DNA of 64,000 nt from Pseudoselenomonas ruminantium (GCF_900113715.1 NZ_FOQK01000014.1:17026-81025), one strand, 5' to 3'. Positions 43,861 to 55,236 are shown, counted from the stretch's first letter. Notes: a model not told the origin generated them from the sequence alone. Program-made: numbers and translations.

Positions 43861-46800
43861 TTGTTATTTAATCCTGTGCCGGTGGGCAAGAGAACCAGGT
43901 ATAGCTATGCCAGAATCAAGGAAGTCATGGAAATGCCGCATCTGCTGGATATCCAGCGGAACAGCTACAAGTGGTTCCTCGATGAGGGTTTGCAGGAAAT
44001 TTTCAACGACATTTCGCCGATCAAGGACTTCTCCGAGAATCTCGTGCTGTCCTTTGAGAGTTTTTCGCTTGGCGAGCCGAAATACGGCCTTGACGAGTGC
44101 AAAGAGCGCGATGTAACCTATGCGGCTCCTATCCGTGTAAATGTCCGTCTCATCAACCGTGAGACCGGTGAAATCAAGGAGCAGGAAGTCTTCATGGGCG
44201 ATTTCCCACTCATGACGGATACGGGTACGTTCATCATCAATGGTGCTGAGCGTGTTATCGTCAGCCAGCTGGTTCGTTCGCCGGGCGCATATTATGGTGA
44301 GGAGATCGATCCGACTGGTAAGCATCTATATAATGCAACGGTCATTCCAAACCGTGGTGCCTGGATCGAGCTCGAGACGGATGCGAACGATGTTGTTTCG
44401 GTTCGCATTGACCGCACGCGTAAGATGCCGGTCACGTATTTCATCCGCGCCCTTGGCTTTGCTACCGACGAGGAGATCGTAGAGCTCTTCGGTGAAGATC
44501 CGCGCATCATGAATACCCTTGAGCGCGATGGTGAAGAAGTCAAATCCCAGGGCAAGGCTGTCATCGAGATCTATAAACGCCTCCGTCCGGGCGAGCCGGC
44601 CAATGAGGACAATGCTACGCAGCTCCTCAATTCGCTGTTCTTTGATCCGAAGCGTTATGATCTGGCTACGGTCGGCCGTTATAAACTCACGAAGAAGCTG
44701 GGCTGGAAGCGCCGTATCCTCGGCAAAGTCCTCGCCGAGCCGATCGTTGATAAAGAGACGGGCGAGATTGTCATTCCGCAGGGCGTAGTCGTCACGGAAG
44801 ACATGATCGATGCTGTGGATGTTGAGCGCGAGCGGCAGATCTTCGGTGAGGGTGGCCTCATCACGCTGTACGCCCTGCAGAAGGACGGCAGCAAGGTCAA
44901 GATGCTTTGCAGCCCGACGCTTGATATCCATGACCGTACGATCACGAAAAATGATATCATTGCTTCGATCAATTACCTGCTGAACCTCATGGATGGTTTC
45001 GGCAACACGGATGATATCGACCATCTGGGCAACCGCCGCGTCCGTGCGGTAGGTGAGCTGCTGCAGAATCAGTTCCGCATCGGTCTTTCCCGTATGGAGC
45101 GTGTCGTCCGCGAGCGCATGACGATTCAGGACGTTGACGTCATCACGCCGCAGGCACTCATCAACATTCGTCCGGTTGTCGCTGCCATCAAAGAGTTCTT
45201 CGGTTCTTCGCAGCTGTCCCAGTTCATGGACCAGCACAACCCGCTGTCCGAGCTGACGCATAAACGCCGTCTGTCGGCACTGGGACCGGGCGGTCTGTCC
45301 CGTGAGCGCGCAGGCTTCGAGGTCCGCGACGTACACAACTCCCATTATGGCCGTATGTGTCCGGTAGAGTCTCCTGAGGGTCCGAATATCGGTCTTATCG
45401 GTTCGCTGGCTACCTATGCCCGTGTCAACCAGTTCGGCTTCATGGAGACGCCGTATCGCCGTGTCGACAAAGAGACGCATCAGGTCACGGATGAAGTCCG
45501 CTACCTGACGGCTGACGAAGAGGATGAGCTCGTCATCGCGCAGGCCAATGAGCCCCTCGATGAAAATGAGTGGTTCATCAATGAGCGTGTAACGGCTCGT
45601 TATAACGAAGAAACCGGTCTGCATAACCGCGATACCGTCGATTACATGGACGTTAGCCCGCGCCAGGTCTTCTCGATTGCAACGGCAATGATCCCGTTCC
45701 TCGAGAACGACGATGCGAACCGTGCCCTGATGGGTGCGAACATGCAGCGTCAGGCAGTTCCTCTGCTCCGCACCCAGGCACCGCTGGTCGGTACTGGCAT
45801 GGAGTACAAAGCTGCCTGCGACTCTGGCGTCATGATCCTTGCCAAACATGCTGGTACGGTTGAGCGTGTAACGGCTGACTTCATCGATGTCCGCCGTGAA
45901 GATGGTCAGCTTGACCACTATAAACTGCAGAAATTCCTGCGTTCCAACCAGGGCACCTGCATCAACCAGGTTCCTATCGTATACAAAGGCGACAAGGTTG
46001 TCGAGAAGCAGCCGATTGCCGATGGCCCGGCTACGGACCATGGCGAGCTGGCTCTTGGCTACAACATCATCGTTGCCTACATGCCTTGGGAAGGTTACAA
46101 CTACGAGGATGCTGTCCTCCTGTCGGAGAACCTCGTAAAACGCGACCTCTACACCTCGATCCATATCGAAGAGTATGAGTGCGATGCGCGCGACACGAAG
46201 CTTGGTCCTGAGGAAATCACCCGCGATATCCCGAACGTTGCGGAAGAGGCTCTCAAAGACCTCGACGAAGAGGGTATCATTTCCATCGGTGCTGACGTAC
46301 GTCCTGGCGATATCCTCGTCGGTAAGGTCACGCCGAAAGGCGAGACGGAGCTTACGGCAGAGGAGCGCCTGCTGCGCGCTATCTTCGGTGAGAAGGCTCG
46401 TGAAGTCCGCGATACGTCCCTGCGTGTGCCGCATGGTGAGCAGGGTAAGATCGTTGACGTCAAGATCTTCAGCCGCGAGAACAACGATGAGCTGCCGCCA
46501 GGCGTCAACCGTCTTGTCCGCGTCTACATCGCACAGAAACGTAAGATCTCCATCGGCGATAAGATGGCAGGTCGTCACGGTAACAAGGGTGTCGTTTCCC
46601 GCATCATGCGTCAGGAAGACATGCCGTTCCTGCCGGATGGCACGCCGGTCGATCTCGTGCTGAATCCGCTGGGCGTTCCGTCGCGAATGAACATCGGTCA
46701 GGTGCTCGAGGTTCATCTCGGCATGGCTGTCAAAGTCCTCGGTCAGCAGATCAAGGACGGCGATCCGACGGTTGAGCAGCGTCTCCGCGATGCCGGCTAC

Positions 46801-47595
46801 GACTTCGATAAATACGGCATGCCGAAACCGGATGTCGCTGGTATCCATATCGCAACGCCGGTCTTCGACGGTGCGAAAGATGACGATGTCTGGGGTACGG
46901 TCAAAGCTGCTGGCCTGCCGGCTGACGGCAAGACGGTCCTCTACGATGGCCGTACGGGTGAGCCGTTCGAGAACCGCGTAACGGTTGGCTGCACGTACTT
47001 CCTCAAGCTGCATCATCTCGTTGCCGATAAGATTCATGCGCGTTCGACCGGTCCGTACTCCCTCGTCACGCAGCAGCCGCTCGGTGGTAAAGCACAGTTC
47101 GGTGGCCAGCGTTTCGGTGAGATGGAGGTTTGGGCCCTCGAGGCATATGGTGCCGCTTACACGCTGCAGGAAATCCTGACGGTTAAATCCGATGATGTTG
47201 TCGGACGTGTCAAGGCTTATGAAGCCATCGTCAAGGGCGAAAACATTCCGGAACCGGGTGTACCGGAGTCCTTCAAGGTTCTCATCAAAGAGCTCCAGTC
47301 CATCGGTCTCGATATCAAGGTCCTCAATGAGGATGCCAAGGAAATCTCGCTCTTGGACGAAGATGATGATGAAGATATCAACAAGACGGCAAAAGATCTC
47401 GATCTTGACGTCGCCGGTGTTGATCCGAATAAAGAAGGCGCCGCTGCGGCGCAGACGGCTGGAGCAGACTCCTACGATGAAGGTGCTCCGTCTGATGATG
47501 AAAAGCCGGACGACATCATTGCCGACATCGGCAGCATGGGCTCGATTGAAGGCCCGGCCGTAGACAATGCAGATGAAGGTAATGATGAGGAATAA
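43861..47595 (+). CDS. rpoB: DNA-directed RNA polymerase subunit beta
   Basis: 1244 residues from TTG 43861; this start is chosen because AAGGGGTGA lies six bases before it, whereas GTG 43852 overlaps that site. [19 protein letters not shown] begins the protein; the rifampicin region [32 protein letters not shown] is wild-type-like. [13 protein letters not shown] and the C-terminal [26 protein letters not shown] are conserved. A Asp/Glu-rich tail of about 90 residues extends beyond the usual end. Confidence 0.98.
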   Translation: MLFNPVPVGKRTRYSYARIKEVMEMPHLLDIQRNSYKWFLDEGLQEIFNDISPIKDFSENLVLSFESFSLGEPKYGLDECKERDVTYAAPIRVNVRLINRETGEIKEQEVFMGDFPLMTDTGTFIINGAERVIVSQLVRSPGAYYGEEIDPTGKHLYNATVIPNRGAWIELETDANDVVSVRIDRTRKMPVTYFIRALGFATDEEIVELFGEDPRIMNTLERDGEEVKSQGKAVIEIYKRLRPGEPANEDNATQLLNSLFFDPKRYDLATVGRYKLTKKLGWKRRILGKVLAEPIVDKETGEIVIPQGVVVTEDMIDAVDVERERQIFGEGGLITLYALQKDGSKVKMLCSPTLDIHDRTITKNDIIASINYLLNLMDGFGNTDDIDHLGNRRVRAVGELLQNQFRIGLSRMERVVRERMTIQDVDVITPQALINIRPVVAAIKEFFGSSQLSQFMDQHNPLSELTHKRRLSALGPGGLSRERAGFEVRDVHNSHYGRMCPVESPEGPNIGLIGSLATYARVNQFGFMETPYRRVDKETHQVTDEVRYLTADEEDELVIAQANEPLDENEWFINERVTARYNEETGLHNRDTVDYMDVSPRQVFSIATAMIPFLENDDANRALMGANMQRQAVPLLRTQAPLVGTGMEYKAACDSGVMILAKHAGTVERVTADFIDVRREDGQLDHYKLQKFLRSNQGTCINQVPIVYKGDKVVEKQPIADGPATDHGELALGYNIIVAYMPWEGYNYEDAVLLSENLVKRDLYTSIHIEEYECDARDTKLGPEEITRDIPNVAEEALKDLDEEGIISIGADVRPGDILVGKVTPKGETELTAEERLLRAIFGEKAREVRDTSLRVPHGEQGKIVDVKIFSRENNDELPPGVNRLVRVYIAQKRKISIGDKMAGRHGNKGVVSRIMRQEDMPFLPDGTPVDLVLNPLGVPSRMNIGQVLEVHLGMAVKVLGQQIKDGDPTVEQRLRDAGYDFDKYGMPKPDVAGIHIATPVFDGAKDDDVWGTVKAAGLPADGKTVLYDGRTGEPFENRVTVGCTYFLKLHHLVADKIHARSTGPYSLVTQQPLGGKAQFGGQRFGEMEVWALEAYGAAYTLQEILTVKSDDVVGRVKAYEAIVKGENIPEPGVPESFKVLIKELQSIGLDIKVLNEDAKEISLLDEDDDEDINKTAKDLDLDVAGVDPNKEGAAAAQTAGADSYDEGAPSDDEKPDDIIADIGSMGSIEGPAVDNADEGNDEE

Positions 47596-47613
47596 GAAGG
47601 GAGTGTCATCTCT

Positions 47614-50600
47614 TTGCTGGATGTAAATAATTTTGATTCGATGCGCATCGGTCTGGCCTCTCCGGATAAGATCCGCGAGTGGTCCTACGGTGAGGTCAAG
47701 AAGCCGGAGACCATCAACTATCGCACGCTGAAACCAGAGCGCGACGGTCTGTTCTGCGAGCGTATCTTTGGACCGACCCGTGACTGGGAATGCCATTGCG
47801 GTAAGTACAAGCGTATCCGCTATAAGGGCATTGTCTGCGACCGCTGCGGCGTTGAGGTCACGCGTGCCAAAGTGCGCCGTGAGCGCATGGGCCACATCGA
47901 GCTCGCTGCTCCGGTGTCCCATATCTGGTACTTCAAAGGTATCCCGAGCCGTATGGGCCTGATCCTCGATATCTCTCCGCGAGCTCTCGAGAAAGTCCTG
48001 TACTTCGCTTACTATATCGTCCTGGATCCGGGTGAGAATACGGATCTGGCCAAGAAGAGCCTGCTCTCCGAGAAAGAGTATCACGATGCTCTGGAGAAAT
48101 ATGGCAACACCTTCCGCGTCGGCATGGGTGCTGAGGCCATCAAAGAGCTCCTCGACGAGCTCGACCTCGAGACCATGAGCGAGTCGCTGCGCAAGGACGT
48201 CCGCACGACGTCCGGCCAGAAGAAGATCCGCGCCATCCGCCGTCTGGAAGTTGTTGAGGCTTTCCGCAAGTCTGGCAACAAGCCGTCTTGGATGATTCTC
48301 GACGTTGTTCCGGTCATTCCGCCAGAGCTGCGTCCGATGGTACAGCTCGATGGCGGCCGTTTCGCAACGTCTGACCTCAACGATCTGTATCGCCGTGTCA
48401 TCAACCGTAACAACCGCCTCAAGCGTCTGTTGGATCTCGGTGCACCGGACATCATCGTCCGCAACGAGAAACGCATGCTGCAGGAGGCTGTCGATGCCCT
48501 GATCGATAACGGCCGTCGCGGCCGTCCGGTCACGGGCCCGGGCAACCGCCCGCTCAAATCCCTTTCGGATATGCTCAAGGGTAAACAGGGCCGCTTCCGT
48601 CAGAACCTCCTGGGTAAGCGTGTTGACTATTCGGGCCGTTCCGTTATCGTCGTCGGTCCGGAGCTCAAGCTCCACCAGTGCGGTCTGCCGAAGGAGATGG
48701 CTCTGGAGCTCTTCAAGCCGTTTGTCATGAAGAAACTCGTGGCTTCGGGTGCTGCGCATAACATCAAATCGGCTAAGCGCATGGTTGAGCGTGCACGTCC
48801 GGAAGTCTGGGATGTGCTCGAGGATGTCATCAAGGAGCATCCGGTTCTCCTGAACCGTGCCCCGACGCTGCATCGTCTCGGTATCCAGGCTTTCGAGCCG
48901 GTCCTCACCGAGGGCCGCGCGCTGAAGCTCCACCCGCTGGCTTGTACGGCATACAACGCTGACTTCGATGGTGACCAGATGGCTATCCATCTGCCGCTGT
49001 CCGCTGAGGCACAGACGGAGGCCCGCATCCTGATGCTGGCTGCCAACCACATCTTGGCGCCGAAAGATGGTAAACCAATCATCGTTCCGACGCAGGACAT
49101 GGTTCTGGGTGCATACTACCTGACCATTGTCCGCCCGGGTGCCAAGGGCGAGGGTATGGCTGTCACGAGCATTGCCGAGGCACTGCTGGCTTACCAGCAG
49201 CATGACCTTGACCTGCAGGCACAGATCCACTGCCGCATCGAGGGCCATGGCCTTGTCAAGACGTCGCTGGGCCGCATGATCTTCAGCGAGATCCTGCCGC
49301 CGGAGCTCCGTTACTACTACAAAGAAAAAGATTCCGACCAGGAGTGCCTGGGTATCCTGATGAACAAGAAGGAGCTTGGCAAGCTGGTTGCGAACTGCTA
49401 TAACCACTTTGGCGCTACGAAGACCGCTGAGGTCATCGATAACGTCAAGAACCTCGGTTACCACTATGCCTGCATCGCCGGCATGACGGTTGCTATCTCC
49501 GACGTTATCGTACCGCCGAAGAAGAAGACCATCATTGCCGACACGCAGAAGATCGTCAACAAGGTTGAGCGCCAGTTCGACCGCGGTCTCATCACCGAGG
49601 AAGAGCGTTACCACAAGGTCGTTGACCTCTGGTCGGTTGCTACCGACGATGTCGCTGATGCGATGATGGACAACATGGACACCTTCAACCCGATCTTCAT
49701 GATGGCTGACTCCGGTGCCCGTGGTAACAAACAGCAGATGCGTCAGCTGGCTGGTATGCGCGGCCTTATGGCTGACCCGTCTGGTAAGATCATCGACTTG
49801 CCGATCACGGCAAACTTCCGTGAGGGTCTGTCGGTATCCGATTACTTCATCTCGTCCCATGGTGCCCGTAAAGGTCTTGCTGATACGGCTCTGCGTACGG
49901 CTGACTCGGGTTACCTTACCCGTCGTCTCGTCGACGTCGCACAGGATGTCATCGTCCGTGAGGAAGACTGCGATATCTCGACGCTCAACATGGTACAGGC
50001 GCGTGCGCGTCTCACCGAGTCCACGCTCGATGCGCTGGAGATCCTCAACGACAGCCTTATGGGCCGTCTGCTGGGTGCCGATGTCCTCGATCCAGAGACC
50101 AAAGAAGTCCTCTTTACGAAGGACACCATTCTCGGCGAGGAAGAACTTCAGATCATCGGCGAGAAGAGCGTACCGGAGATCATGGTCCGCGGTTCTTCGC
50201 TGGCTTCCGAGGCAGCTATCAGCAACGCGATGATTACCGAGGCAATTTCCCTCGGCGAACCGGATGCAGCTGCCCGTGCGAAGATCAAGGATTCCATGCT
50301 GCATGAGATGAATGGCAAGGAAGTTACTCGTGATGTTGTCGATGAGGATGGCAATGTTATCCTGGCAGCTGGCGAGCATCTTGACGAAGCTAAGATTCAG
50401 TCGATTCTCGACAGCAGCGCTAAGGAACTTCGTGTTCGCAACAATAACGTCCGCGGTATCGAAGTCGAGGCCATCAAAGAAGGCGACGGCATTATCGAGT
50501 CGTTGGCTGAGCGTATTGTCGGCCGTGTTCTCGCTGAGAACATCGACGATCCGCAGACGGGCGAGCGCATCGCTTCCATCAACGATACGGTGGATGAAGA

Positions 50601-51615
50601 CCTGGCAAAACGCATCGAGAAAGTCCGTGACCGCGTATCGATCCGCAGCGTACTGACCTGTAAGTCGCAGTTCGGCGTCTGCATCAAGTGCTATGGCCGT
50701 GACCTTGCCAACCAGGCTGAGGTTGAGATCGGTGAGGCAGTCGGTATCATTGCCGCACAGTCCATCGGCGAGCCGGGCACGCAGCTCACTATGCGTACGT
50801 TCCACTCCGGTGGTGTCGCTGGTGACGATATTACCCAGGGTCTTCCGCGTGTCGAGGAGCTTTTCGAGGCTCGTAAGCCGAAACATCATGCAATCATTGC
50901 CGAGATCGAAGGCCGTGCAGAGGTCGAGGATTCCGGTAAGGGCATGCGTAAGGTCACGATCGTTCCGGACGAGGGCGAGGCGCGCGAGTATGCAATCCCG
51001 TATGGTGCCCGCATGGCAGCCAAGCAGGGTATGCACTTGAAGCCGGGTGACAAGCTCACGGAAGGTTCCATCAACCCGCACGATATCCTGCGCGTTTGCG
51101 GTTTGCAGGCTACGCAGCGCTATCTCGTATACGAGGTACAGAAAGTATACAAATCTCAGGGTGTTGAGATCAACGATAAGCATATCGAGGTAATGGTCCG
51201 CCAGATGCTTCACAAAGTGAAGATCGAGGAGTCCGGCAGCACGGACTTCCTGCCAGGCGAGTACATCGATATCAACTCCTTCGAGAGTGCCAATACGAAG
51301 GCCATCGAGGAAGGCGGCGAGCCGGCTGTTGCTAAGCCGATCCTTCTCGGTATCACGAAGGCATCGCTGGCTACGGATTCCTTCATGTCCGCAGCATCGT
51401 TCCAGGAGACGACTCGTGTCCTGACGGATGCTGCCATCAAGGGCAAGGTCGATCCGCTGATCGGTCTGAAGGAGAACGTCATCATCGGTAAACTCATCCC
51501 GGCTGGTACGGGCATGAGCCGTTATCGCAACCTCAAGATTGTCGATAACGATCCGAAACCGGCTCCGGAGGAAACGGCTGAGGAGACTGCCGCAGCTGAA
51601 GCCACCGAGGCATAA
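47614..51615 (+). CDS. rpoC: DNA-directed RNA polymerase subunit beta'
   Basis: 1333 residues, TTG start at 47614 after AAGAAGGGAG. The N-terminal zinc ribbon is [23 protein letters not shown]; the catalytic magnesium loop [12 protein letters not shown] is near residues 448-459. The C-terminal [17 protein letters not shown] region is the second zinc site. Short Ala/Glu-rich tail. Co-transcribed with rpoB, 18 bases apart. Confidence 0.98.
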   Translation: MLDVNNFDSMRIGLASPDKIREWSYGEVKKPETINYRTLKPERDGLFCERIFGPTRDWECHCGKYKRIRYKGIVCDRCGVEVTRAKVRRERMGHIELAAPVSHIWYFKGIPSRMGLILDISPRALEKVLYFAYYIVLDPGENTDLAKKSLLSEKEYHDALEKYGNTFRVGMGAEAIKELLDELDLETMSESLRKDVRTTSGQKKIRAIRRLEVVEAFRKSGNKPSWMILDVVPVIPPELRPMVQLDGGRFATSDLNDLYRRVINRNNRLKRLLDLGAPDIIVRNEKRMLQEAVDALIDNGRRGRPVTGPGNRPLKSLSDMLKGKQGRFRQNLLGKRVDYSGRSVIVVGPELKLHQCGLPKEMALELFKPFVMKKLVASGAAHNIKSAKRMVERARPEVWDVLEDVIKEHPVLLNRAPTLHRLGIQAFEPVLTEGRALKLHPLACTAYNADFDGDQMAIHLPLSAEAQTEARILMLAANHILAPKDGKPIIVPTQDMVLGAYYLTIVRPGAKGEGMAVTSIAEALLAYQQHDLDLQAQIHCRIEGHGLVKTSLGRMIFSEILPPELRYYYKEKDSDQECLGILMNKKELGKLVANCYNHFGATKTAEVIDNVKNLGYHYACIAGMTVAISDVIVPPKKKTIIADTQKIVNKVERQFDRGLITEEERYHKVVDLWSVATDDVADAMMDNMDTFNPIFMMADSGARGNKQQMRQLAGMRGLMADPSGKIIDLPITANFREGLSVSDYFISSHGARKGLADTALRTADSGYLTRRLVDVAQDVIVREEDCDISTLNMVQARARLTESTLDALEILNDSLMGRLLGADVLDPETKEVLFTKDTILGEEELQIIGEKSVPEIMVRGSSLASEAAISNAMITEAISLGEPDAAARAKIKDSMLHEMNGKEVTRDVVDEDGNVILAAGEHLDEAKIQSILDSSAKELRVRNNNVRGIEVEAIKEGDGIIESLAERIVGRVLAENIDDPQTGERIASINDTVDEDLAKRIEKVRDRVSIRSVLTCKSQFGVCIKCYGRDLANQAEVEIGEAVGIIAAQSIGEPGTQLTMRTFHSGGVAGDDITQGLPRVEELFEARKPKHHAIIAEIEGRAEVEDSGKGMRKVTIVPDEGEAREYAIPYGARMAAKQGMHLKPGDKLTEGSINPHDILRVCGLQATQRYLVYEVQKVYKSQGVEINDKHIEVMVRQMLHKVKIEESGSTDFLPGEYIDINSFESANTKAIEEGGEPAVAKPILLGITKASLATDSFMSAASFQETTRVLTDAAIKGKVDPLIGLKENVIIGKLIPAGTGMSRYRNLKIVDNDPKPAPEETAEETAAAEATEA

Positions 51616-51631
51616 GCAATTGCTGCAATAG

Positions 51632-51672
51632 AAAAGAGGAAACCATCCAGTGGGATGGTTTCCTCTTTTTTT
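51632..51672. terminator. Bidirectional terminator of rpoBC and the AraC gene
   Basis: AAAAGAGGAAACCATCC-AGTG-GGATGGTTTCCTCTTTT with flanking A and T runs; the right end touches the stop codon of the minus-strand gene. Confidence 0.9.
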
Positions 51673-52522
51673 AGTGCGTATTGCGGTATTCGCGGGGGGA
51701 GCACTTGAACATTTCCTTGAAGGCGCGGGAGAAAGTCGAGTAGTCAGCAAAGCCGACCTCACTGGCAATCTGGGCAATCGGCAGGTCGCTGCGCAGCATG
51801 TCGCGGGCGAGCAGCAGCCGCTTGCTGCGGATGTATTGGTGGAGGGCATAGCCGGTATCAGCCTTGAACTTGCGCATCAAGTAGAACTTGCTGGTATAGG
51901 TGTGCGCTGCAAGGGCGTCGATGCTGAGCTCATCGGCCAGATGCTGATTGACATAGGCGAGCACTTCCTGGATCTTGGGATCATAAGTCGCGTTTTCCAG
52001 GCCGGCGAGTTCATGGCCTTCGAGCAAGCGGTTGATGAGGATCATGAACTCGATGAACAGCAATTCTGTGTACAGGCCGTTGGCAAAGCCCTCACCATGG
52101 GCTGCTTTTTCCAGCTTATCCATATGGAAGAGCAGATCGTGGCTGGTCCCAGGGGCTTGATGCATGACACTCGCGGTTTCGCGGGCCTGCAGGAAGCAGT
52201 GACCAAGATCGGTATGCTCTGGATCTTGACGCTGCCAGCGTTCGAGGAAGGCTGGCGAGACATAGATGACGATGCGCTCATAGTCAGCCGAGCCTGGCAG
52301 GAATACGGGCCGGTGGATCTCACCAGCCGAGACAAAGACGATGTCACGGGCCGTAAGGTGGTACGTTTTGCCTTCGATGACGTAGTCGACATTGCCGCTC
52401 AGAAACAGGATGATTTTATGGAAATCGTGGTAGTGGAAGGCTATGGGCTTCAGCGTGGGGTCCTTGAGGCGGAACACGCGGAAATCACTGGCGAGATAGC
52501 CTTTTTTCTCATAATCACTCAC
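51671..52522 (-). CDS. AraC family transcriptional regulator with cupin sensor domain
   Basis: 283 residues. GTG 52522 is chosen as start since GAAAGGAGC lies just before it; the longer reading frame to 52579 has no ribosome site. An N-terminal cupin (FHYHDFHKIILFLSGNVDYVIEGKTYHL) probably binds a small ligand. The C-terminal double helix-turn-helix (about 185-283) contains STSKFYLMRKFKADTGYALHQYIRSKRL-like and GFADYSTFSRAFKEMFKCSPREYR motifs. Target unknown; divergent neighbour is the DapF-like gene. Confidence 0.92.
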   Translation of the reverse strand: MSDYEKKGYLASDFRVFRLKDPTLKPIAFHYHDFHKIILFLSGNVDYVIEGKTYHLTARDIVFVSAGEIHRPVFLPGSADYERIVIYVSPAFLERWQRQDPEHTDLGHCFLQARETASVMHQAPGTSHDLLFHMDKLEKAAHGEGFANGLYTELLFIEFMILINRLLEGHELAGLENATYDPKIQEVLAYVNQHLADELSIDALAAHTYTSKFYLMRKFKADTGYALHQYIRSKRLLLARDMLRSDLPIAQIASEVGFADYSTFSRAFKEMFKCSPREYRNTH

Positions 52523-52691
52523 GGGAATGCTCCTTTCGTAGCTATAAGGTATAAAGCTAGTATAGTACAGTTTTTGCAATATTTAAAGCAGAAATTGTGA
52601 TTTTATTGCAAATTAAACCTTGCTATAATAAAGACATCGAATTTGAGAAAACGCTCGTGAGAGCAGGACGTTAGAAAGGCCGGTGACAGAA
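52523..52691. other. Divergent intergenic region with TTGCAA direct repeats
   Basis: Two similar words, TTGCAATATTTAAA near 52574 and TTGCAAATTAAACC near 52606, lie in the same orientation about 32 bases (three helical turns) apart, as AraC half-sites often do. TATAAT at 52624-52629 is a likely -10 for the plus-strand gene; no good -35. Autoregulation by the AraC protein is a guess from layout. Confidence 0.4.
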
Positions 52692-53015
52692 ATGATGTTG
52701 GTTCGCAGCTATCTGGTGGAGGATAAAGAAATCATGGTACTTGATGGGACGGCAGGCTACATGCCAGGCGAAGCGGCTATCCGTCTGCTCACCAGCCGTC
52801 AGGGCGTGGGAGCTGACCGCGTGCTCGTATTCACGGGAACCCAGGAGATTCCGTCCTTTACGGCCTTCACGAAAGACGGTGTACGTGAAGAGCTCACGGC
52901 TGCTGATTACCGCGTACTGTCTCATACCAAAGTGAATTTCGAGATTCGCCTGACCGACTGCTTTGTCGGCCGCATGCGCGAGGCTGATGCAGTGGACGAA
53001 ACTGCTGCCTGCTGA
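52692..53015 (+). CDS. Short protein resembling the N-terminal part of DapF-type epimerases
   Basis: 107 residues, start ATG 52692 supported by GGTGA five bases before it. GYMPGEAAIRLLTSRQGVGADRVLVFTG recalls the GIGADG(V) loop of diaminopimelate epimerase, but the active-site cysteines in that fold (MCGNG and GPCVP regions) are absent, and the protein is less than half the DapF length. Ends with ADAVDETAAC. Probably non-catalytic or a domain remnant with a new role. Family call is tentative. It is followed by its own terminator. Confidence 0.6.
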   Translation: MMLVRSYLVEDKEIMVLDGTAGYMPGEAAIRLLTSRQGVGADRVLVFTGTQEIPSFTAFTKDGVREELTAADYRVLSHTKVNFEIRLTDCFVGRMREADAVDETAAC

Positions 53016-53028
53016 AATCTACGGATAG

Positions 53029-53064
53029 ATAGGCTTCCTCTCAGCTGAGGAGGTCTATTTTTTT
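53029..53064 (+). terminator. Terminator of the DapF-like gene
   Basis: ATAGGCTTCCTC pairs with GAGGAGGTCTAT (two wobbles) around TCAGCT, then TTTTTT. Confidence 0.8.
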
Positions 53065-53100
53065 GCTCATTTTACCGATATTAAAGAACTTCCAAGGCTC

Positions 53101-53118
53101 CTTTAAATGAATTTAAAG
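53101..53118. promoter_or_regulatory. Perfect palindrome upstream of the flotillin gene
   Basis: CTTTAAAT-GA-ATTTAAAG, 18 bases, about 70 bases before the flotillin ATG. A possible operator; no known family matched. Confidence 0.35.
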
Positions 53119-53187
53119 AATAAAGGCACAAAATAATACCTGTATTTATGCGTATGTCATGGTTGTTCTTTTATTGGGAGGGTATTT

Positions 53188-54711
53188 ATGTTTTCCATGA
53201 TTGTGCTGGCAATACCAGTAATTATTCTATTCGTCATTATCTTTGCAGCGATTACGATGATGTATGTGAAGGCGTCGCCGAATCGGGCCATCATCTTGTC
53301 GGGCCTGCGCAGGGAGCCGCGCTTCCTCATCGGACAGGGCGGTATCAAGATCCCGGCTTTGGAGCGTGCTGACTATCTGTATTTGGGGCAGATTTCTGTC
53401 GATATCAAGACGGGGCAGTCAGTGCCGACGAATGATTTCATCAACGTGCGTGTCGATGCCGTGGCCAAGGTGGCCGTGGCCAAAGATATCGAGGGGCGCA
53501 AGATTGCGGCGCTGAACTTCCTCAACATGAACCCTGAGGAAATCGCTGTGAGTCTGCAGGATTCCCTTGAAGGTAACATGCGTGAAATCATTGGTACGCT
53601 GGATCTCAAGGACATCAACACCGACAGGGATTCTTTCTCGGATCAGGTGGTCAGCAAGGCTTCGAAGGATATGCGTAACCTCGGTATCGACATCATCTCG
53701 TGCAATATCCAGAATGTCACCGATGATAACGGCTTGATCGTTGACCTTGGTGCTGACAATACGGCCAAGATCAAGAAGGATGCAGCGATTTCCCGTGCCC
53801 AGGCAGAGCGCGATGTGGCAATCGCACAGGCAGCGGCATCGAAGGAATCCAATGATGCCAAGGTCAAGGCCGAGCTCGAGATTGCTCAGCGTCAGACTGA
53901 CCTGGCCATCCGCAAGGCCGAGCTGCAGAAACAGTCGGACATCAAGCGTGCTGAGGCTGATGCTGCCTATGAGATCCAGAACCAGGAGCAGCAGAAATCC
54001 ATCCAGACGGCCACGGTCAATGCGGAGATCGCCAAGACCGAGCGCGAGCAGGAACTCAAACAGAAACAGGTTGCTGTCCGTGAGCAGGAACTGGCGGCAG
54101 AAATCCAGAAAAAGGCCGATGCCGATAAATATGCCATCGAGGTGAAGGCACAGGCAGAACTGGCCAAGCAGCAGCGCGATGCAGAGGCACGTCTCTACAT
54201 CCAGCAGAAAGAGGCCGAGGCACAGAAAGCACAGGCTGAGGCCAAGAAGTATGCGATGGAGCAGGAGGCTGCTGGTATCAAGGCCAAGGGCGAGGCAGAA
54301 GCAGCAGCTATCCGGGCCAAAGGTGAGGCAGAAGCTGCAGCTATGGACAAGAAGGCCGAGGCCATGAAGAAATACGGCAAGGCCGCTATGGCACAGATGG
54401 CCATCGAGATCCTGCCGCAGGTAGCCGCCGAGATTGCTAAGCCGCTCACGGCCATCGACAAGATCTCGATCATCGGCGGCGGTGAAGACGGCGCATCCGT
54501 CGGACCTATCGCGGGCAATGTACCGCTGGTATTGGCCAAGACGTTCCAGTCGGTTAAGGAAAGCACGGGGGTAGATCTCGCCGACATTATGCGCAGTGAG
54601 TCGTACGATGCGAAAGTCACGCGCAATGTCAACGTGACAGGGGACACGACGCCGGAGGAAACGGCGAAGATGGTAGCTGTGGCGAAGGCGCTTGATGAGA
54701 AAAATAAATAA
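53188..54711 (+). CDS. floT: Flotillin-like membrane scaffold protein
   Basis: 507 residues. One N-terminal membrane segment (MFSMIVLAIPVIILFVIIFAAITMMYV), then the SPFH/Band 7 domain (NRAIILSGLRREPRFLIGQGGIKIPALERADYLYLGQISVDIKT), then a long Ala/Glu/Lys coiled coil (about 190-400) with EA repeats such as KAKGEAEAAAIRAKGEAEAAAM, and a C-terminal oligomerisation region. Flotillins organise membrane microdomains. The YuaF/NfeD partner often encoded next to floT is absent here. GGGAGGG precedes ATG 53188. Confidence 0.92.
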   Translation: MFSMIVLAIPVIILFVIIFAAITMMYVKASPNRAIILSGLRREPRFLIGQGGIKIPALERADYLYLGQISVDIKTGQSVPTNDFINVRVDAVAKVAVAKDIEGRKIAALNFLNMNPEEIAVSLQDSLEGNMREIIGTLDLKDINTDRDSFSDQVVSKASKDMRNLGIDIISCNIQNVTDDNGLIVDLGADNTAKIKKDAAISRAQAERDVAIAQAAASKESNDAKVKAELEIAQRQTDLAIRKAELQKQSDIKRAEADAAYEIQNQEQQKSIQTATVNAEIAKTEREQELKQKQVAVREQELAAEIQKKADADKYAIEVKAQAELAKQQRDAEARLYIQQKEAEAQKAQAEAKKYAMEQEAAGIKAKGEAEAAAIRAKGEAEAAAMDKKAEAMKKYGKAAMAQMAIEILPQVAAEIAKPLTAIDKISIIGGGEDGASVGPIAGNVPLVLAKTFQSVKESTGVDLADIMRSESYDAKVTRNVNVTGDTTPEETAKMVAVAKALDEKNK

Positions 54712-54761
54712 TATACCTACCCTCGCTCTCTGTTACGTTTGGATAATGCTGATTATTTCCG

Positions 54762-54822
54762 GTGATAGGTCACGAATTACCCCGTGAACCCCGAGCTACG
54801 TATTATCGGGATCCTATTTCAC
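54762..54822. other. Three-way-junction-like inverted repeats after floT
   Basis: GTGATAGG (54762-54769) can pair with CCTA and TCAC (54813-54816, 54819-54822; two-base bulge TT). Inside lie two hairpins: TCACG (54770-54774) with CGTGA (54783-54787) and CCCGA (54790-54794) with TCGGG (54806-54810). Just upstream GGATAATGCTGATTATTTCC forms another hairpin with the same TT bulge. No T run follows. Possible structured RNA; unproven. Confidence 0.4.
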
Positions 54823-54846
54823 ATGAACTGGCAATTTGCCAGCACC

Positions 54847-54877
54847 TTGCATTTTTTTTACAGAGTCATGATATAAT
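54847..54877 (+). promoter_or_regulatory. Probable promoter of the small gene at 54915
   Basis: -35 TTGCAT (54847-54852), -10 TATAAT (54872-54877), with a long 19-base spacer. Confidence 0.5.
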
Positions 54878-54914
54878 ATGGATGACATAGCATCGGGAAC
54901 AGGAGGGACGGACG

Positions 54915-55109
54915 ATGACTTATGAGGAATTGTACCAGGCGGCGCAGGCGCAGGGATTTGCTGGTTCGTATGAGGAGTTTCGCGTGGCCTATGATAACTA
55001 TCAGCGGCTGAATCCCGCGACGGAGGCACAGATCCGCGGGCTGGTGGCTGATAATACGCTGGTTCATGTCATGAACCAGTCGCTGAAGCTTGTGTATAAA
55101 AAACTTTGA
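54915..55109 (+). CDS. Small protein of unknown function
   Basis: 64 residues: MTYEELYQAAQAQGFAGSYEEFRVAYDNYQRLNP then ATEAQIRGLVADNTLVHVMNQSLKLVYKKL. Rich in Tyr and Gln, no membrane segment, probably helical. ACAGGAGGGAC is an excellent ribosome-binding site, and the gene has both a promoter-like sequence and a terminator, so it is likely real. No family recognised. Confidence 0.7.
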   Translation: MTYEELYQAAQAQGFAGSYEEFRVAYDNYQRLNPATEAQIRGLVADNTLVHVMNQSLKLVYKKL

Positions 55110-55136
55110 TTTTGCACTTCAGGCAGTAAATCACGG

Positions 55137-55177
55137 GCGGCTTGACCGGTCAATTGACTTGTCAAGCCGCTTGTTTT
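55137..55177 (+). terminator. Terminator containing TTGACCGGTCAA and TTGACTTGTCAA
   Basis: GCGGCTTGAC (55137-55146) pairs with GTCAAGCCGC (55161-55170), followed by TTGTTTTAT. The hairpin itself embeds the palindromes TTGACCGGTCAA and TTGACTTGTCAA, the same words seen before the helicase gene. Confidence 0.75.
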
Positions 55178-55195
55178 ATAGTGTGGATAGGAAAT

Positions 55196-55224
55196 TTGAC
55201 TTTTTGTTTTTTATGTCGTATACT
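55196..55224 (+). promoter_or_regulatory. Promoter of htpG
   Basis: -35 TTGACT (55196-55201), 17-base spacer, -10 TATACT (55219-55224). The CIRCE element lies from about +7 onward. Confidence 0.8.
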
Positions 55225-55236
55225 AATGCTTGTACG

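Noticed and set aside
44326..51849. A 2507-codon open frame antisense to rpoB-rpoC
   Set aside because: It mirrors two certain genes; their codon choice rarely gives stop codons on the opposite strand. No family features, no ribosome site. The same explains long antisense frames over lysS, clpB and lacZ.
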